A DNA stretch of 7,136 nucleotides from Cytophagales bacterium (GTDB taxonomy: Bacteria; Bacteroidota; Bacteroidia; Cytophagales; JAAEPT01). The first letter of the stretch is position 1. Each line of letters opens with the position of its first letter. The DNA is taken from NCBI GenBank assembly GCA_011524675.1, contig WTJX01000107.1:1-7136 (forward strand), written 5' to 3'. This document shows positions 1 through 5,797 of the stretch, piece by piece. Both the position numbers and the translations under genes were made by a program. The notes under the pieces are model-generated. The model ran no database searches and was not told the origin of the DNA. It was given only the letters and a program-made list of their open reading frames with translations.

Positions 1-49
1 TTTGCCCTTTAAGGGTCAAAAAAGGATGCCGTTCCTATCCCTAACGCAT

Positions 50-77
50 AAAAAACGAACTTTAGTTTTAACTTCGT
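50..77 (-). terminator. Weak terminator-like hairpin downstream of radC
   Basis: Read on the minus strand, ACGAA (77-73) can pair with TTCGT (59-55). The interior is only partly paired, with mismatches. The stem is followed at once by a run of T (six A on the plus strand at 50-55, the last of them shared with the stem). It lies about 80 nt past the radC stop, in the right orientation to end an rpsT-radC transcript. The stem is short and AT-rich, so this is a candidate only. Confidence 0.3.
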
Positions 78-90
78 AAAGTAGAATTAC

Positions 91-142
91 TCAAAAAAAG
101 CTAAAAGCTCATTAGGATTAAGGTGTACTTTACCAAATGCTT
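91..142 (-). repeat. Intergenic repeat, copy A (next to the radC stop)
   Basis: Read on the minus strand, 142-103 matches 1283-1322 of the plus strand at 34 of 40 positions. Five of the six differences are transitions. The adjoining 91-106 is identical over 16 nt to 1380-1395 in the same orientation. The copy begins 16 nt after the radC stop codon. It therefore joins sequence found in both arms of the spacer upstream of rpsT. No coding capacity or transposase is associated with it. It could be a degenerate MITE-like or regulatory repeat; the identity is unknown. Confidence 0.6.
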
Positions 143-158
143 ACATTCGTTCTATTCA

Positions 159-863
159 TCACATAAACCCTTGATCAGAAAAACTATAATAGCCTTCATT
201 TCCAAAAATAATATGATCTATAACTTGAATCTCTAGCAATTTGCCCCCTTCTTTAAGTTTTTTAGTAAGTTTAATATCTTCTAAACTAGGAGTAATATTA
301 CCACTGGGGTGATTATGTACAAGCACAATGGACGCGGCTGAATAAGACACTGCGGCTTTGAAAATAATTTTCGGATCTACCACTGTTCCAGACAAACCTC
401 CTGTACTAATTTGAAGACACTTTAAGACTACATTACTTCTGTTGAGCAGGACTACCCAAAACTCTTCATGATAAAGATCAAGAAGTTTAGGCATCATATA
501 TTCATAAATATCTAACGAATTGGTGAATTTTTCTTTTACAAAGCCTTTGGAGTATCCCTTTCTTCTACCTAGTTCCAAAGCACTTACTATACTTATCGCC
601 TTAGCCTGTCCTATACCTTTAAATTTTTGTAAATCTCTAATACTGAGCTTTGACAACTCACTTAAGTTGTGATTAACTTTTTTTAATATCAATTTGGACA
701 AATCCACTGCATTCATCTCAGAAGAACCAGAACCTATGAGTATAGCTATCAACTCAGCATTGGTTAAGCTTGCCAACCCTTTTTCAAGCAATTTTTCTCT
801 TGGACGGTCTTCCTCAGATAAGTTAGGGATAGAAAGTATGTTTTTAGGATTGTCCATAAACAT
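159..863 (-). CDS. radC: RadC family JAMM/MPN protein
   Basis: The product is a 234-residue cytoplasmic protein of the RadC (UPF0758) family, full length for the family. The N-terminal part has the family hallmark RPREKLL (20-26), followed by a helix-hairpin-helix-like segment with GIGQAKA (83-89). The C-terminal JAMM metalloprotease-like domain shows HNHPSGN (183-189), with H183, H185, S193 and D196 fitting the HxHx7Sx2D zinc signature; E133 or E134 is the likely catalytic glutamate. The family was named for a supposed role in DNA repair, later questioned, and its true substrate is unknown. The start is uncertain between ATG at 863 and ATG at 857, because the family core begins only around residue 19. 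I see no TAnnTTTG element in the 60 nt before it, so it is probably transcribed by read-through from rpsT. Confidence 0.93.
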   Translation of the reverse strand: MFMDNPKNILSIPNLSEEDRPREKLLEKGLASLTNAELIAILIGSGSSEMNAVDLSKLILKKVNHNLSELSKLSIRDLQKFKGIGQAKAISIVSALELGRRKGYSKGFVKEKFTNSLDIYEYMMPKLLDLYHEEFWVVLLNRSNVVLKCLQISTGGLSGTVVDPKIIFKAAVSYSAASIVLVHNHPSGNITPSLEDIKLTKKLKEGGKLLEIQVIDHIIFGNEGYYSFSDQGFM

Positions 864-894
864 AAAAAGTCTTATACTTTAAAAGCATAAGACT
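864..894 (-). terminator. Hairpin with U-tract between rpsT and radC
   Basis: On the minus strand, 894-868 forms a 13-bp arm pair starting AGUCUUAU and ending AUAAGACU. The only imperfection is a G-U wobble, which would be an A-C mismatch on the other strand; this favours a minus-strand RNA function. It is followed by UUUU (867-864) and then directly by the radC AUG at 863. The form is that of an intrinsic terminator after rpsT, although the stem is AT-rich and the loop tiny. Partial termination would set the ratio of rpsT to radC message. Confidence 0.6.
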
Positions 895-923
895 ATAATA
901 TTTTTAGAAAAATACGACCTTAA

Positions 924-1178
924 TTAAGACAACCCGTTAACTAACTTAGTCAATCTTGATTTTTGGTTAGCCGCTTTTTTGTTATGAATAATATTTCGCT
1001 TAGCCAATTTATCAATCATGCTAGAAACTTTCTTCAATAACTCAGTAGCCTCTTTTTTATCTGTAGTTTTCTCAAGGCGCTTGATGAACGTTCTAGTTGT
1101 CTTGTGTTGATGTCTGTTTCTCAATCTTTTAGCCTCGTCAGATCTTATTTTTTTTATTGCAGACTTGTGATTTGCCAT
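924..1178 (-). CDS. rpsT: 30S ribosomal protein S20
   Basis: The product is an 84-residue basic protein that binds 16S rRNA in the small ribosomal subunit. It starts MANHKSAIKKIR, the typical S20 N-terminus, and is rich in Lys and Arg through paired helices: RLRNRHQHKT early, then a C-terminal helix with NIIHNKKAANQKSRL. The length is normal for S20. The ATG at 1178 is chosen over an in-frame TTG at 1202, because family proteins begin at MANHKSA and the TTG overlaps the predicted -7 element. It is first in a minus-strand unit with radC, and a hairpin separates the two. The leader is A/U-rich without a Shine-Dalgarno, as is usual in Bacteroidota. Confidence 0.97.
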   Translation of the reverse strand: MANHKSAIKKIRSDEAKRLRNRHQHKTTRTFIKRLEKTTDKKEATELLKKVSSMIDKLAKRNIIHNKKAANQKSRLTKLVNGLS

Positions 1179-1199
1179 GTGTATTTTTTTTAAGGACTG

Positions 1200-1231
1200 C
1201 AAAGGTACTGATATTATGATTTATTGCCAAA
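1200..1231 (-). promoter_or_regulatory. Bacteroidota sigma-A type promoter of rpsT
   Basis: On the minus strand, TTTG (1231-1228) is followed by a 20-nt spacer and TACCTTTG (1207-1200). This fits the Bacteroidota consensus of a -33 TTTG box and a -7 TAnnTTTG box. Transcription should begin near 1193-1196, leaving a leader of about 15-18 nt before the rpsT ATG at 1178. It is the best-formed promoter in the window. Confidence 0.8.
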
Positions 1232-1282
1232 CAATATCAACTGAAACTTAAACTTTTAAACCCTTATGACTGAATATAAGGC

Positions 1283-1322
1283 AAGCATTAGGTAAAGTAC
1301 GTCTTAATTCTAGTGAGTTTTT
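1283..1322 (+). repeat. Intergenic repeat, copy B
   Basis: It matches the minus strand of 142-103 at 34 of 40 positions, including AAGCATT and GGTAAAGTAC uninterrupted. It is therefore inverted relative to copy A, and the radC-rpsT pair lies between the two. Similarity continues weakly outward: TGAATA precedes both copies at slightly different distances. Confidence 0.6.
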
Positions 1323-1379
1323 TGCTGTTAGCTATTAGCTAATAGAAGGCTTTAGCCTCAGAAAACATTTAGTGAAAAA

Positions 1380-1395
1380 TCAAAAAAAGCTAAAA
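1380..1395. repeat. Intergenic repeat, fragment C
   Basis: TCAAAAAAAGCTAAAA is identical to 91-106 in the same orientation. The flank to 1428 is weakly similar to copies A and B when read on the minus strand (for example CATTCGGTA against CATTTGGTA in A). The A-run lowers the information content, so this fragment alone would be weak; its placement opposite copy B is what makes it notable. Confidence 0.45.
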
Positions 1396-1470
1396 CACAA
1401 CACCTAATGTACCGAATGAACACCTTATTTTTGCTTTTCTTTCAATTTAGGCATAGTTACATTCCTCATC

Positions 1471-1513
1471 TTATACTTAAAAAAAGGCTTTTTTCGTCTA
1501 ACCGAAAGTATAA
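1471..1513. repeat. 8-bp inverted repeat around an A7GGCT6 segment
   Basis: TTATACTT (1471-1478) and AAGTATAA (1506-1513) are perfect inverted copies 27 nt apart, enclosing a nested A-run, GGC and T-run (1479-1494). It could fold as RNA on either strand or be a protein site, but both parts are AT-rich and chance is possible. It lies about 155 nt upstream of the DUF349 gene start. Confidence 0.3.
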
Positions 1514-1636
1514 TTTAAACTCACAAGAAAGCTCCTTAACGAAAAAAGAACAATAAGTAGGCGAAAAAACATGTTTTTTTTAAGTGAATAGATAAATTTT
1601 AAACACACTCAGATAGTAGAACCAACAGATTATTAT

Positions 1637-1644
1637 TAATTTTG
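1637..1644 (+). promoter_or_regulatory. -7 element upstream of the DUF349 gene
   Basis: TAATTTTG matches the Bacteroidota -7 consensus TAnnTTTG. No TTTG or TTG is found 19-21 nt further upstream, so the -33 box is missing or degenerate. A start near 1650 would give a leader of roughly 20 nt before the ATG at 1669. It would drive both the DUF349 and PP-loop genes. Confidence 0.55.
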
Positions 1645-1668
1645 TCTCAACAACAAGAGTAACATGTT

Positions 1669-2925
1669 ATGAGTTCTTGGCAAGAATACGCACGAGTAGA
1701 AAATGGAGAAATCTTTGTTTTAGCTTTCGGAGATTATCCAGAGCGAAAACTAGCGGACAGTAAAGGTGATGATGATAAAAGCATTGCTTATTTCGTAGAT
1801 CGCTATACCATCATAGAAACTAGGGTTAATAAGTTTTTAGCCAAGATAGTAGGCACAGAGAACAAAGGTTCTTTTTTGTCTGGTCTTATAAGCCTCAAAG
1901 ATAAAACGGCAAACTTTAGTGCCATTGGAGATTTGCACAGTCTAATAAAAAGGATAGAGGAGCAAGAAACAGCCATAGAAAAAGAAGTAGAGTCCAACAA
2001 AGAAAAAAACAAAGGCATTAAAGAAAAGCTTCTAGCAGATTTACTTGCCATCAAAGACAGTTCTGACTGGCTCACCACCACCCCTCGCATCAAAGAAATA
2101 CAACAAAGTTGGATAAAACTTGGCAAAACCACTGCCCAAGAAGAAGAACAAATGCAACAACAGTACAAAGAAGCCATAGACGGATACTTTGTCAGAAAAC
2201 GTGCTTTTGATGCTGATCGTAAAGAGATGGAGCAGGCAAATATCAAAACCTATGAGACCATCGTAGCAAAGGCAAAAGCCATAGCTGAAGACGAAAAAGC
2301 CATACTCAAAACACAAATAGACGCACTACACCAAGAATGGAAAGCGGTAGGAAGAGTACCAAAAAAACAATCTCAACAACTATGGACTTCCTTCAAAGAA
2401 TACTCAGACAAACTATTTACAAAACTAAATAGTCAACCCAAAAAGAAACCTACAGCTCCCAAAAACAACTCAAAAGCAATAGCTGTAGAATACACTATAC
2501 AAGACCTACAAAACAAACTGCCAGAGATAGAACAGCTCGACCAAAAACAAGCGATTGCTCTAGTCAAAGAATTGAAAAGCAAATGGAAAAAAGCAAACTT
2601 TAAGGATGACACTAAAGAAGGGAACGACCTTACTTTTTTCCAACAATTAGATATGCTACTCGAAAAAAGATTTTTGCTTGAGCAAGTCAAAAAAAGAAAC
2701 AATAACTTCGACTCCCTCTCAGAAGACGATAAAAAGAACCTGATTACTAAGCAATTACGAAAATTCATCAAAAAAGACAAAGAAACCATCAGTGCATACA
2801 GTAACAATATCGCCTCTATAGGTGAGCGTACCAATGCCTCGTGGGAAAAGCTCGTACAACAAAAAGTACATGCACAAGAACGTAAGCTGCAAGCCAAAGA
2901 AAACTTGCTCAAATCAATAGGATAA
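1669..2925 (+). CDS. DUF349 repeat protein
   Basis: The product is a 418-residue, strongly charged, Lys/Glu/Gln-rich and mostly helical protein without signal peptide or membrane segments, so it is cytoplasmic. It carries DUF349-type units: about 137-182 (SWIKLGK, W148, then a YF-R segment), about 213-255 (HQEWKAVGRVPKK at 221-233, the clearest match) and a degenerate one at about 298-340 (SKWKKANF). A Lys/Pro linker (254-268) separates the second and third units, and 90-125 looks like coiled coil. The molecular role of DUF349 is not established. The ATG at 1669 fits the upstream -7 element. The stop lies 4 nt before the GTG of the PP-loop gene, so the two are probably co-transcribed and translationally coupled. 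Confidence 0.85.
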   Translation: MSSWQEYARVENGEIFVLAFGDYPERKLADSKGDDDKSIAYFVDRYTIIETRVNKFLAKIVGTENKGSFLSGLISLKDKTANFSAIGDLHSLIKRIEEQETAIEKEVESNKEKNKGIKEKLLADLLAIKDSSDWLTTTPRIKEIQQSWIKLGKTTAQEEEQMQQQYKEAIDGYFVRKRAFDADRKEMEQANIKTYETIVAKAKAIAEDEKAILKTQIDALHQEWKAVGRVPKKQSQQLWTSFKEYSDKLFTKLNSQPKKKPTAPKNNSKAIAVEYTIQDLQNKLPEIEQLDQKQAIALVKELKSKWKKANFKDDTKEGNDLTFFQQLDMLLEKRFLLEQVKKRNNNFDSLSEDDKKNLITKQLRKFIKKDKETISAYSNNIASIGERTNASWEKLVQQKVHAQERKLQAKENLLKSIG

Positions 2926-2929
2926 ACAA

Positions 2930-4057
2930 GTGAAACTATTTAGCCCTATTATTACAGAAATAGGAGATGAGCTAAGAGTACAAGCTCACTACCAGCTAGA
3001 GACACCTTTTTCTGTCGAGCTACCTCCATATATAGCCTTTACTTTTCCAAAGATATACAAAGACTTTCTAGCCAACACCATGGAGCCTTATGTAATGGCG
3101 GTCCTTTTTTTGGCAATGAAAACCAATGAGGATATCCATGTAGAGGGGACTTTGAGTCCTCATTTCCTCTACAACATGCAAGAGTATCAGCAAAACTTCA
3201 TCTTTTTTTCAAAAGAAAAGTTGTCTCAGATCAATATCATCCCAGATAACATACAAACAGACAATAACGTAAGCCAACAAACATTGGCATGCTTTTCTGG
3301 TGGAGTAGATTCTTTTTACAGTCTAATCAAAAATCAACAGTTACCTAGTAGTCTAGCTTCATACAAAGTAAGTCATGCCGTCTTTATCAAAGGCTTTGAT
3401 TTCTTTTTGCCACAGCATGAAGGCAACTACGAAAAAATCTACCCTCATTATAAAAAAATGCTCCTAGAGCAATTTGGAATAGACTTGATTCCTGTGAGCA
3501 CCAACTTTAGGCATGTGATAGAACATTTTAATGTATATCCGTGGGAAGCAACACATGGAGCAGCACTAGGTAGTATAGGGCTTCTTTTTAAAGGCGGTTT
3601 TGACCGTTACCTCATTGCTTCATCAGATGCTTATGACACTTTAATTGATGGCTGGGGTTCACATCCTATCCCCGACAGATTGATTGCTACCGAAAGTTTT
3701 AGAAGTCTTCATCATGCTACTGAAGCTTCTCGCTTTGAAAAAACCACCTTTTTAGCGCATCAGCCTGCTACATACGATCATTTGAGGGTATGCTGGGAAA
3801 AACCAAATGGACTACAAAACTGTGGACAATGTTCCAAATGCTTGCAAGTAATGATGTACTTAGAACATGAAGACAAACTACAACATTATACAAGCTTTCC
3901 TAAGGAGATAGACCTAGCACTAGTCAAAAAAGCAAAAATAAGTAAGAATGACCCTTTCTTTTTTGGCTTTGTACGTAGCTTTATACAGAAACTAAAAGCC
4001 AAAGAAAAACATGAACTGGCTCATGCCATTGAAGTATCTCTAGAAAGAGAACTATAA
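2930..4057 (+). CDS. PP-loop ATPase (AANH superfamily) with QueC-like Cys cluster, function unknown
   Basis: The product is a 375-residue cytoplasmic protein. A P-loop-like SGGVDS (123-128), which binds and activates ATP in the adenine nucleotide alpha-hydrolase superfamily, follows a roughly 118-residue N-terminal region with no recognised domain. Near the C-terminus C288, C298, C301 and C304 (NCGQCSKC) form a probable zinc site like that of QueC. Conserved-looking motifs between them are HGAALGS (209-215) and GSHPIPD (243-249). QueC itself is about 230 residues and lacks this N-terminal extension, so I do not call it QueC. By family chemistry it should adenylate a carboxylate or similar group; the substrate is unknown. 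The start is GTG at 2930, 4 nt after the DUF349 stop; the next in-frame ATG (codon 51) would be an unlikely alternative. Confidence 0.8.
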   Translation: MKLFSPIITEIGDELRVQAHYQLETPFSVELPPYIAFTFPKIYKDFLANTMEPYVMAVLFLAMKTNEDIHVEGTLSPHFLYNMQEYQQNFIFFSKEKLSQINIIPDNIQTDNNVSQQTLACFSGGVDSFYSLIKNQQLPSSLASYKVSHAVFIKGFDFFLPQHEGNYEKIYPHYKKMLLEQFGIDLIPVSTNFRHVIEHFNVYPWEATHGAALGSIGLLFKGGFDRYLIASSDAYDTLIDGWGSHPIPDRLIATESFRSLHHATEASRFEKTTFLAHQPATYDHLRVCWEKPNGLQNCGQCSKCLQVMMYLEHEDKLQHYTSFPKEIDLALVKKAKISKNDPFFFGFVRSFIQKLKAKEKHELAHAIEVSLEREL

Positions 4058-4143
4058 GTAGTTGTACAAAATAATGTAAAAGGCAAGATTCTATTCCACG
4101 AAAGTGGAAGAAAGATTTAAAAGATATAAGTAGTCGTCCAAAA
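4054..4143 (+). repeat. Direct repeat pair overlapping the PP-loop gene stop
   Basis: ATAAGTAGTTGTACAAAA (4054-4071) and ATAAGTAGTCGTCCAAAA (4126-4143) match at 16 of 18 positions with a 72-nt period. The first copy contains the TAA stop codon of the PP-loop gene (4055-4057). The second copy supplies the 5' arm of the terminator-like stem at 4128. A local duplication in the 3' untranslated region is the simplest reading. Confidence 0.6.
4094..4109 (+). other. GAAA-tetraloop hairpin in the 3' untranslated region
   Basis: TTCCAC-GAAA-GTGGAA is a perfect 6-bp stem closed by a GNRA tetraloop, 37 nt after the PP-loop gene stop. GNRA loops are exceptionally stable as RNA, and the C-G closing pair is favourable. 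No T-run follows, so it is not a terminator by itself. It could protect the 3' end of the message, or belong to a small structured RNA together with the stem at 4128-4169. Confidence 0.55.
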
Positions 4144-4170
4144 ATACTTATGATAAAAAACGACTATTTT
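4128..4170 (+). terminator. Terminator-like stem after the DUF349/PP-loop unit
   Basis: AAGTAGTCGT (4128-4137) pairs with ACGACTATTT (4160-4169), 10 bp with one G-U. The loop is 22 nt, and the stem ends in a short T-run (4167-4170). It lies about 70 nt after the stop of the PP-loop gene. The long loop and the U-tract being part of the stem make it a weak intrinsic terminator. Its last three paired bases are also the first bases of the palindrome at 4167-4243, so the two folds compete. Confidence 0.4.
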
Positions 4171-4243
4171 AGTTCATCTCATCGTTAGAAATACGCGCTT
4201 TAGCTAGCTAAAGCTTTGCTTTCTGCCTTGATCTGAACTAAAA
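4167..4243. repeat. 77-nt concentric palindrome with perfect 18-nt core
   Basis: Three nested inverted pairs share one centre near 4205. The outer pair is TTTTAGTTCA (4167-4176) with TGAACTAAAA (4234-4243), the middle pair AGAAA (4187-4191) with TTTCT (4220-4224). The core is GCTTTAGCTAGCTAAAGC (4197-4214), perfect over 18 nt. The concentric arrangement makes chance unlikely. It may be a folded RNA, a cruciform or dimeric-protein site, or a decayed palindromic repeat element. It ends 24 nt before the -7 element of the sulfatase gene, so a regulatory role there is possible. Confidence 0.55.
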
Positions 4244-4266
4244 CCACTCATTTTTTAAAACACAAT

Positions 4267-4274
4267 TATTTTTG
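4267..4274 (+). promoter_or_regulatory. -7 element upstream of the sulfatase gene
   Basis: TATTTTTG matches TAnnTTTG. It lies 33-40 nt before the ATG at 4307 and predicts a leader of roughly 30 nt. There is no TTTG or TTG at the expected -33 position, so the promoter may be weak or need an activator. Confidence 0.5.
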
Positions 4275-4306
4275 TCTGCCTACTTATTGAGTACGTTTTA
4301 TAACTT

Positions 4307-5782
4307 ATGTTTATTATGATTAAATCTTCTAAATTTTTAGCTATTGCATTTTTTCTAGCGTGTGCCATGCCTATACTCAAAGCACAGCAAAACACACCAA
4401 ACGTTGTTATTATCTTGGGTGATGATATTGCGGCCTCTACGATTGGTTGTTATGGCAGTAAAACACCTCATACAAGCCCCAATATAGATGCCTTAGCCAA
4501 AGAAGGTGTACTGTTTAGAAATATGTTTGTATCAGAAGCCATGTGTGCCCCTACCAGAGCTGAATTATACACTGGACTTACACCATATTCCAGTGGTTGC
4601 GTCGTCAACCATAGCGCTACAAAAGAAGGCACATTGAGTATGGCTCAAAGACTTTCTAAACTGGGCTATAGAGTAGGAATTACAGGTAAGACACATATCA
4701 AACCACAGTCTGTGTACCCTTTTGAAAAAATAAAAGGTTTTCCAGCAGGCTGTACCGCAAGTGGTAACAGCCCCGTTACATGGGAAGGTGTAACTGAGTT
4801 TATGACACGCAATGACAAACAGCCTTTTTGTTTGGTCATAGGCTCTATCAATGCACACGCACCTTGGGATGCGGGAGACACTTCTCCATGGAAGTTAAGC
4901 GATCTAGTACTGCCCCCATCTTTAGTAGACAATGACACTACGCGTACGTTTTTTAGAGAATATATCGCCGAAGTAAGACTTTTTGATGAGCAAGTAGGAA
5001 AGCTAAACACCTTATTAAAAGACCTCAAGAAAGATGAGAATACCGCCCTTATTGTCTTAGACGAAAACGGTATAGGTATGCCTGGTGCTAAATGGTCCAC
5101 CTACGACATAGGGGTAAGGTCGGCTTGCGTCATGAAATGGCCGCGATCTATTGTCAAAAAATCTTTTGAAACAGATGCTATAGCACAGTATTGCGACATC
5201 CTTCCCACCTTGATGGATGCAGCAGGCGGTACTGTACCTAGTGATATGGATGGAAAAAGCCTTCTACCAGTATTGACAGGAAAAACAAAAAAACATAGAG
5301 ACAATGCTTACTTCATACATAATAGTGGCGGTGAATCTAGTGCTTTTGCTTCTAGAGCCATTACAGATGGGCAATATAAACTCATTTGGACATTAACACC
5401 AGAAAACAAATATACCGTCAGAACCATCAACGGCTTTGACTATGGTTATGTGGATGTAAAAACAAAAAGACATGTAAGAAGAGTATATAAATCTTGGTTA
5501 GCAGATTCTTCTAGTAATGAACAAGCACGAGAAATCGTGAATAGGTACAGAATAAAACCCGAAATACAGTTTTTTGACCTAAATGCAGACCCTTACGAAA
5601 TGAAGAACTTAGCAGACACCCCAAAACACCAAGCGAAAATAAAAGCTATGAAAGCAAAACTAACCGCATGGATGGATGCTCAAAAAGACGACAGAGGAAA
5701 AAATCATATGTTTGACGATGCTACCCTCACCGCCAACAAAGTAAAAAGAGGTGTGAATAAGAAGAACAAAAAGAAAAAATAG
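4307..5782 (+). CDS. Secreted formylglycine-dependent sulfatase (S1 family)
   Basis: The product is a 491-residue sulfatase that hydrolyses sulfate esters or sulfamates. A signal peptide (KSSK, then hydrophobic 10-24, probable cut after A26 in LKA-QQ) sends it to the periplasm or outside. The sulfatase domain starts at PNVVIILGDD (31-40), with D39 and D40 as metal ligands. C80 in CAPTR (80-84) fits CxPxR, whose Cys is oxidised to formylglycine. GKTH (127-130), H184 in HAPW, DENG (252-255) and K262 fill the other active-site positions. The metal-site motif reads ENG, not the commoner DNG or DHG. FFDLNADPYEMKNLA (422-436) is the usual C-terminal motif, and the end is a Lys-rich tail (485-491). 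The sulfated substrate cannot be told; the active-site spacing somewhat recalls sulfamidase-like groups. The start is ATG at 4307 or, equally likely, ATG at 4316. No maturase gene lies nearby. Confidence 0.93.
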   Translation: MFIMIKSSKFLAIAFFLACAMPILKAQQNTPNVVIILGDDIAASTIGCYGSKTPHTSPNIDALAKEGVLFRNMFVSEAMCAPTRAELYTGLTPYSSGCVVNHSATKEGTLSMAQRLSKLGYRVGITGKTHIKPQSVYPFEKIKGFPAGCTASGNSPVTWEGVTEFMTRNDKQPFCLVIGSINAHAPWDAGDTSPWKLSDLVLPPSLVDNDTTRTFFREYIAEVRLFDEQVGKLNTLLKDLKKDENTALIVLDENGIGMPGAKWSTYDIGVRSACVMKWPRSIVKKSFETDAIAQYCDILPTLMDAAGGTVPSDMDGKSLLPVLTGKTKKHRDNAYFIHNSGGESSAFASRAITDGQYKLIWTLTPENKYTVRTINGFDYGYVDVKTKRHVRRVYKSWLADSSSNEQAREIVNRYRIKPEIQFFDLNADPYEMKNLADTPKHQAKIKAMKAKLTAWMDAQKDDRGKNHMFDDATLTANKVKRGVNKKNKKKK

Positions 5783-5797
5783 AAACATTCCTTTTCA

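Larger units (their letters stand above)
1276..1428. repeat. Imperfect long inverted repeat with central hairpin
   Basis: The left arm starts at 1276 with ATAAGG and the right arm, read on the minus strand from 1428, also starts ATAAGG; the next 13 nt continue to match in part (14 of 19 overall). The midpoint (about 1352) falls on a small hairpin, AGGCT-TT-AGCCT (1347-1358), flanked by the perfect 14-nt palindrome CTATTAGCTAATAG (1332-1345). Inner parts of the arms pair poorly. Both arms resemble copy A next to radC, so this may be a decayed palindromic element. No target-site duplication was established. Confidence 0.4.
1232..1668. other. Gene-free divergent spacer between rpsT and the DUF349 gene
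   Basis: About 437 nt with no convincing reading frame on either strand. It holds two arms of an imperfect inverted repeat (about 1276-1428), a small palindrome and hairpin near their centre (1332-1358), an 8-bp inverted repeat (1471-1513), A/T-tract palindromes, and a -7 element for the downstream gene (1637-1644). No tRNA-like cloverleaf or riboswitch core was recognised. Confidence 0.7.

Noticed and set aside
1..20. Hairpin TTTGCCCTT/AAGGGTCAAA at the window edge
   Set aside because: It has a one-base bulge and the flank needed to judge a U-tract on the minus strand lies outside the window.
694..882. 62-codon plus-strand open frame overlapping radC
   Set aside because: It is antisense to the conserved RadC N-terminus and its translation resembles nothing recognisable.
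1179..1202. Eight-residue N-terminal extension of S20 from a TTG codon at 1202
   Set aside because: S20 proteins start at MANHKSA, and the extension overlaps the predicted -7 promoter box and transcription start.
1564..1579. Perfect 16-nt palindrome AAAAAACATGTTTTTT
   Set aside because: It is almost all A/T homopolymer with no loop, so it would not fold well as RNA and is likely by chance in AT-rich spacer.
1803..2316. Long open frames on the minus strand inside the DUF349 gene (also 2433-2912)
   Set aside because: They mirror an A- and Lys/Glu-codon-rich gene. The translations are Ser/Leu/Phe/Cys-rich with no recognisable domain, and the plus-strand gene is clear.
2930..4057. Calling the PP-loop gene queC because queA is nearby
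   Set aside because: The length and N-terminal region do not fit QueC. Only the SGGVDS loop and the Cys cluster are shared, and these occur more widely in the superfamily.
4565..5304. Minus-strand open frames within the sulfatase gene (4565-4858, 4666-5100, 5101-5304)
   Set aside because: They lie wholly inside a gene with all sulfatase motifs, and show no domain, promoter or start context of their own.
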